DNA from: Neocallimastix lanati (nom. inval.)
Lineage: Eukaryota; Neocallimastigomycota; Neocallimastigomycetes; Neocallimastigales; Neocallimastigaceae
Assembly: GCA_016946835.1 (NCBI GenBank)
Contig: JACVTC010000001.1
Coordinates: 1,830,001-1,894,000, forward strand
Direction of reading: 5' to 3'
Length of the DNA stretch: 64,000 nt
Shown: in pieces, positions 60,562-64,000 of the stretch
How positions within the stretch are numbered: position 1 is the first letter of the stretch
Layout: each line of letters opens with the position of its first letter
Notes under the pieces: model-generated
The model's database searches: none
What the model was told of the DNA's origin: nothing
The model's input: only the letters and a program-made list of their open reading frames with translations
Position numbers and translations under genes: made by a program

Positions 60562-61200
60562 AATTATTTATTATTTATTATTTATTATTTATTAATTATG
60601 ATTTATTAATTATGATTTATTATTTATTATTTATTAATTATGATTTATTATTTATTATTTATTATTTATTATTTATTATTTATTATTTATTATTTACATT
60701 TCCAAAAATTAATTATTATTTTTATTATTTTCTATTTATTATTATTTTCAATTCTTTAGTATTTTTAATTATTCCATACTGATTATTCCATAATTATTAT
60801 TATCTATATCCATTATTATAAATCATAAATGAATCATTTTAATATTAATCACATTCTATTATTTATTTTATATATTTACTATTATTGATTATTAATTATT
60901 TATTGTTAATATAGTTTCTTTTAGAAAATAAAGTAAGATCCGTAAATAATAAATAATAAATAATAATAAATAAAATAATATTTATTAATAAATAATAAAT
61001 AATAAATAATAATTAATAAATCATAAATCATAAATAATAAATAATAAATAATAAATAGTAAATAATAAATAATAAATAATAATAAATAAATAATAATTAA
61101 TAAATAATAAATAATAATAAATAAATAATAATTAATAAATAATAAATAATAAATAATTGAATAATAAATAATAAATCATAAATAATAAATCATAAATATT
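60562..61200. repeat. Large imperfect inverted repeat of TTATTTA and TAATAAA arrays
   Basis: An array of TTATTATTTATTATTTA with TTAATTATGATTTA variants (60562-60700) is followed at 60942-61200 by the complementary TAATAAA array with ATTAATAAATCATAAAT variants. The variant motifs also correspond in inverted order, so the arms could pair over more than 100 bp. Confidence 0.6.
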
Positions 61201-62719
61201 AAATAGTAAATAAAAAAATAATAATAGTAAATAAATAATAAATAATAATATGAAATAAATAATTTATTTTTTAAAATTTCTTTAAAAATAAATATTAATT
61301 ATATAATTATATATATTATATTACATTGTATTATATGGTAATACATTTAAAAATAGTAATTAAAATTGAATAAATTAAAGTTTTTAATAAAATTAAAATA
61401 AAAATTGTAATCTATTATTATATTAAATTATAAATCACATAGTAGTCAATTGAATGTTAATATATGTAAAAATCAATTGAATGAATGACTGTTGAAGTTA
61501 ACTTTATTGGAATCATTTGACATCCATCAACTTTATTTTATTTTATTAATTTCATATATTTTAATATATGGAGATTTACAATTGAAATTTTATTGTTCTT
61601 AATACTACTAATATATTGACAAAAATGGAAATTTATTTTATTAAAAAATTTTATTTTTAATTTTTTATAAATTTTTTTATAATAAAATATACTTAAATTA
61701 CCAGAAAAATGTTTTAATAATAAATAATAATAATTAATTATAAATAAATAATAATAATAAATAATAATAATTAATTATGAATAAATAATAATAATTAATT
61801 ATAAATAATTAATTATAATAATTAAATAATTATTAATTATTATTAATTATTATTAATTATTAAAATATATTTTCTTTTTAATTGTGGATTAGTTTGGTTT
61901 TGGTTGGTTGCATGAAGGAACCATTGAATAAAAAATAATTTTTTTTTACTTTTGTAAATCTAAAGATAAATAAATGGTTATTTGTTGATATTTCATATTC
62001 GTAACTTACAAACTAACTAAATGATAAATAAATAGATAGATAAATAAATAAATAGATAATCCATAGAAATATTAATAAATAAATAGATAATAAATAGATA
62101 AATAAATAAATAAATGGATAATCAATAGAAAGATTAATAAATAAATAGATAATAAATAGATAAATAAATAAATATATATATAATAAATAAATAAATAGAT
62201 AATAATGACTTAACTTCATGTAATTATTGAAATTAAAAAAAAAGTATAAATAGTATAAATAAGGAAAAAAATTTTTTTTTCATATTATAATTATTTTAAA
62301 TTATTTTAATTTTTTTTCTATTTTTCTATTTTTAATTTTTTTTGTATTTTGATTAATTTGATTTATTAAAATAAAAAAAAAAGATTATAAATAAATAAAT
62401 AATAAATAAATAAATATAAATAAATAAATAAATAATAAATAAATAATAAATAAATATAAATAAATAAATATAAATAATAAATAAATAAATATAAATAAAT
62501 AAATATAAATAATAAATAAATAAATATAAATAAATAAATATAAATAAATAAATATAAATAAATAAATATAAATAAATAAATATAAATAAATAAATGATTT
62601 AATAATAAATAATCATATTTATTATTTATGTCAATATTTATGTATAATATGCATTTTATATTAGTTTGCCATTACAGTTGCCATCAACTTTTAACTCTCA
62701 AAACAGGTAAAAACAATAC

Positions 62720-62774
<55 letters not shown>

Positions 62775-63284
62775 ATATAAATAAATAAATACATTATCAC
62801 ATTGTGATTAATTTATTGTTGGAAGAAGGGACGAATGAACTAATGATTGATATATTTATATAATTTATATAATTTATATTATTTATAATATTTATAATAT
62901 TTATTTATTGTAGAAATTCATAAGTAATATATGAGAGAAGTTATGGACATTTTTTTTTGGACAGACTAATTATTATTCAATTCTTCAATTCTTCAATTAT
63001 TTATTAATAAATACTCTTTATTATTATTCAATTATTCAATTATATAATTATTCAATTCTTCAATTATTTATTAATAAATACTCTTTATTATTATTTATTA
63101 TTAATTATTCAATTATTTATTATTTAATTATTTATTATTAAAAAAAAAAGGAAAAGAAAAAACTATTGAAAATAGTTAAGTAATAAATAATTGTTTAATT
63201 TGAATATATTTGATATATTTAAAATAGATTGATTTTATTAATAAATAATATCAACTAATTAATATTTTATAAATCAATTATTTA

Positions 63285-63356
<72 letters not shown>

Positions 63357-64000
63357 CATAAATGATCAATTCATTTAATATTATTTAAATATTTAATAAT
63401 CATAAATTCATTTAATATTTTTAATTATTAAATAAATAAATAAATAATAAACAAATAAATAAATAATAATAAATAAATAAATAAATAATAAATAAATAAA
63501 TAAATAAATAATAAATAAATAGATAGATAATGAATTTCTTGTTTAAAATGTTAAAATGGTTGAGGTTAATTTTCATATCATATTTTTATTAATAATTTAT
63601 ACACATGTTTATGATACAATATATTACAATACACATTGTTTATATTGTAATATATATAAAATAATTAATTTTAATTTTACATTTTTTATTTCATATAAAA
63701 CCAAAAATTATAAAAAATTTAAAAAAAATTAAAAATTAATTATAATTAAATTTTATTCTTTATACAAACAAATAAAATGACTTAATATATTTTAATATAT
63801 TTTAATATATTGTGACAATATAATAATTAATTATCTTTATAAAGTATAAATAATAGTATAATATAATGTAATATATAGAATATTAAGCAAAATGATGATT
63901 ATCATAAATATATATAATAAACTTCATATCATTATTTATATATTTTAAATATATTTAAATATATTATGAACATATATTATTTTATATATTCTGTTATTTA

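Larger units (their letters stand above)
59016..64000. other. Gene-free AT-rich end of the window
   Basis: About 5 kb of A-runs, AAATA/TAAATAAA arrays (62378-62595, 62721-62790), TTATTTA arrays (60048-60100, 60562-60700) and their inverse TAATAAA (60942-61200), a (TTA)n array (63287-63352) and mixed AT sequence. Short less-AT-rich patches occur at about 61890-61925 and 62665-62715 but show no frame or RNA fold I can name. No tRNA T-arm motif was seen. Confidence 0.6.

Overview
The window looks like nuclear DNA of a dictyostelid social amoeba, probably from the Dictyostelium discoideum side of the group. The reasons are extreme A+T richness, long A, T, (AAT)n and (TAAA)n tracts, very short AT-only introns with GTAAGT/GTATNT donors, AAAATG start contexts, and asparagine/serine-rich low-complexity protein tails. 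The species cannot be fixed from sequence alone. All gene models were spliced by eye; the exon sums of eight protein-coding loci stay in frame from ATG to stop, except one gene with an in-frame TAG.

Layout. 0.28-3.5 kb (minus): a nine-exon MBOAT-family Gup1-type acyltransferase. 4.3-4.8 kb (plus): a small UPF0390 basic protein. 4.8-9.7 kb: gene-free AT-rich DNA. 9.7-11.9 kb (plus): mitochondrial-type dihydroxy-acid dehydratase. 12.5-20.9 kb: a pile-up of at least six non-LTR retrotransposon copies, including a short copy nested in a longer one with a 12-bp target-site duplication. 21.6-22.8 kb (minus): spliceosomal SF3A2. 24.4-27.8 kb (plus): a ten-exon FCP1-like CTD phosphatase. 29.3-30.0 kb (minus): an unrecognised gene with one in-frame TAG. 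30.5-30.75 kb: a GC-richer island beside a 20-bp-stem hairpin. 32.6-34.5 kb (minus): a type I membrane protein.

35.9-50.6 kb is a recent segmental duplication carrying two nearly identical PiT/SLC20 phosphate transporter genes and a third, truncated copy of their upstream region. The first copy is split by a 5.36-kb Ty1/copia-type LTR retrotransposon (minus strand) with about 280-bp LTRs and a 5-bp target-site duplication. The second copy preserves the matching empty site base for base, so the retrotransposon arrived after the duplication. Next to the 5' LTR is a 22-nt stretch resembling the D-arm/anticodon-arm part of a tRNA-Lys, consistent with a half-tRNA primer as in copia. The spacer between the duplicated units holds minisatellites and broken gene fragments. 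50.6-51.0 kb is a GC-richer element end. 56.3-59.0 kb (plus): a six-exon neutral-sphingomyelinase-like phosphodiesterase. 59.0-64.0 kb: no gene seen, only simple repeats.

The host genes are unrelated housekeeping and membrane functions (lipid acylation, branched-chain amino acid synthesis, splicing, transcription, phosphate uptake, sphingolipid turnover), with no operon-like logic. The distinctive parts are the transposon nest, the duplication and the copia element that times it.
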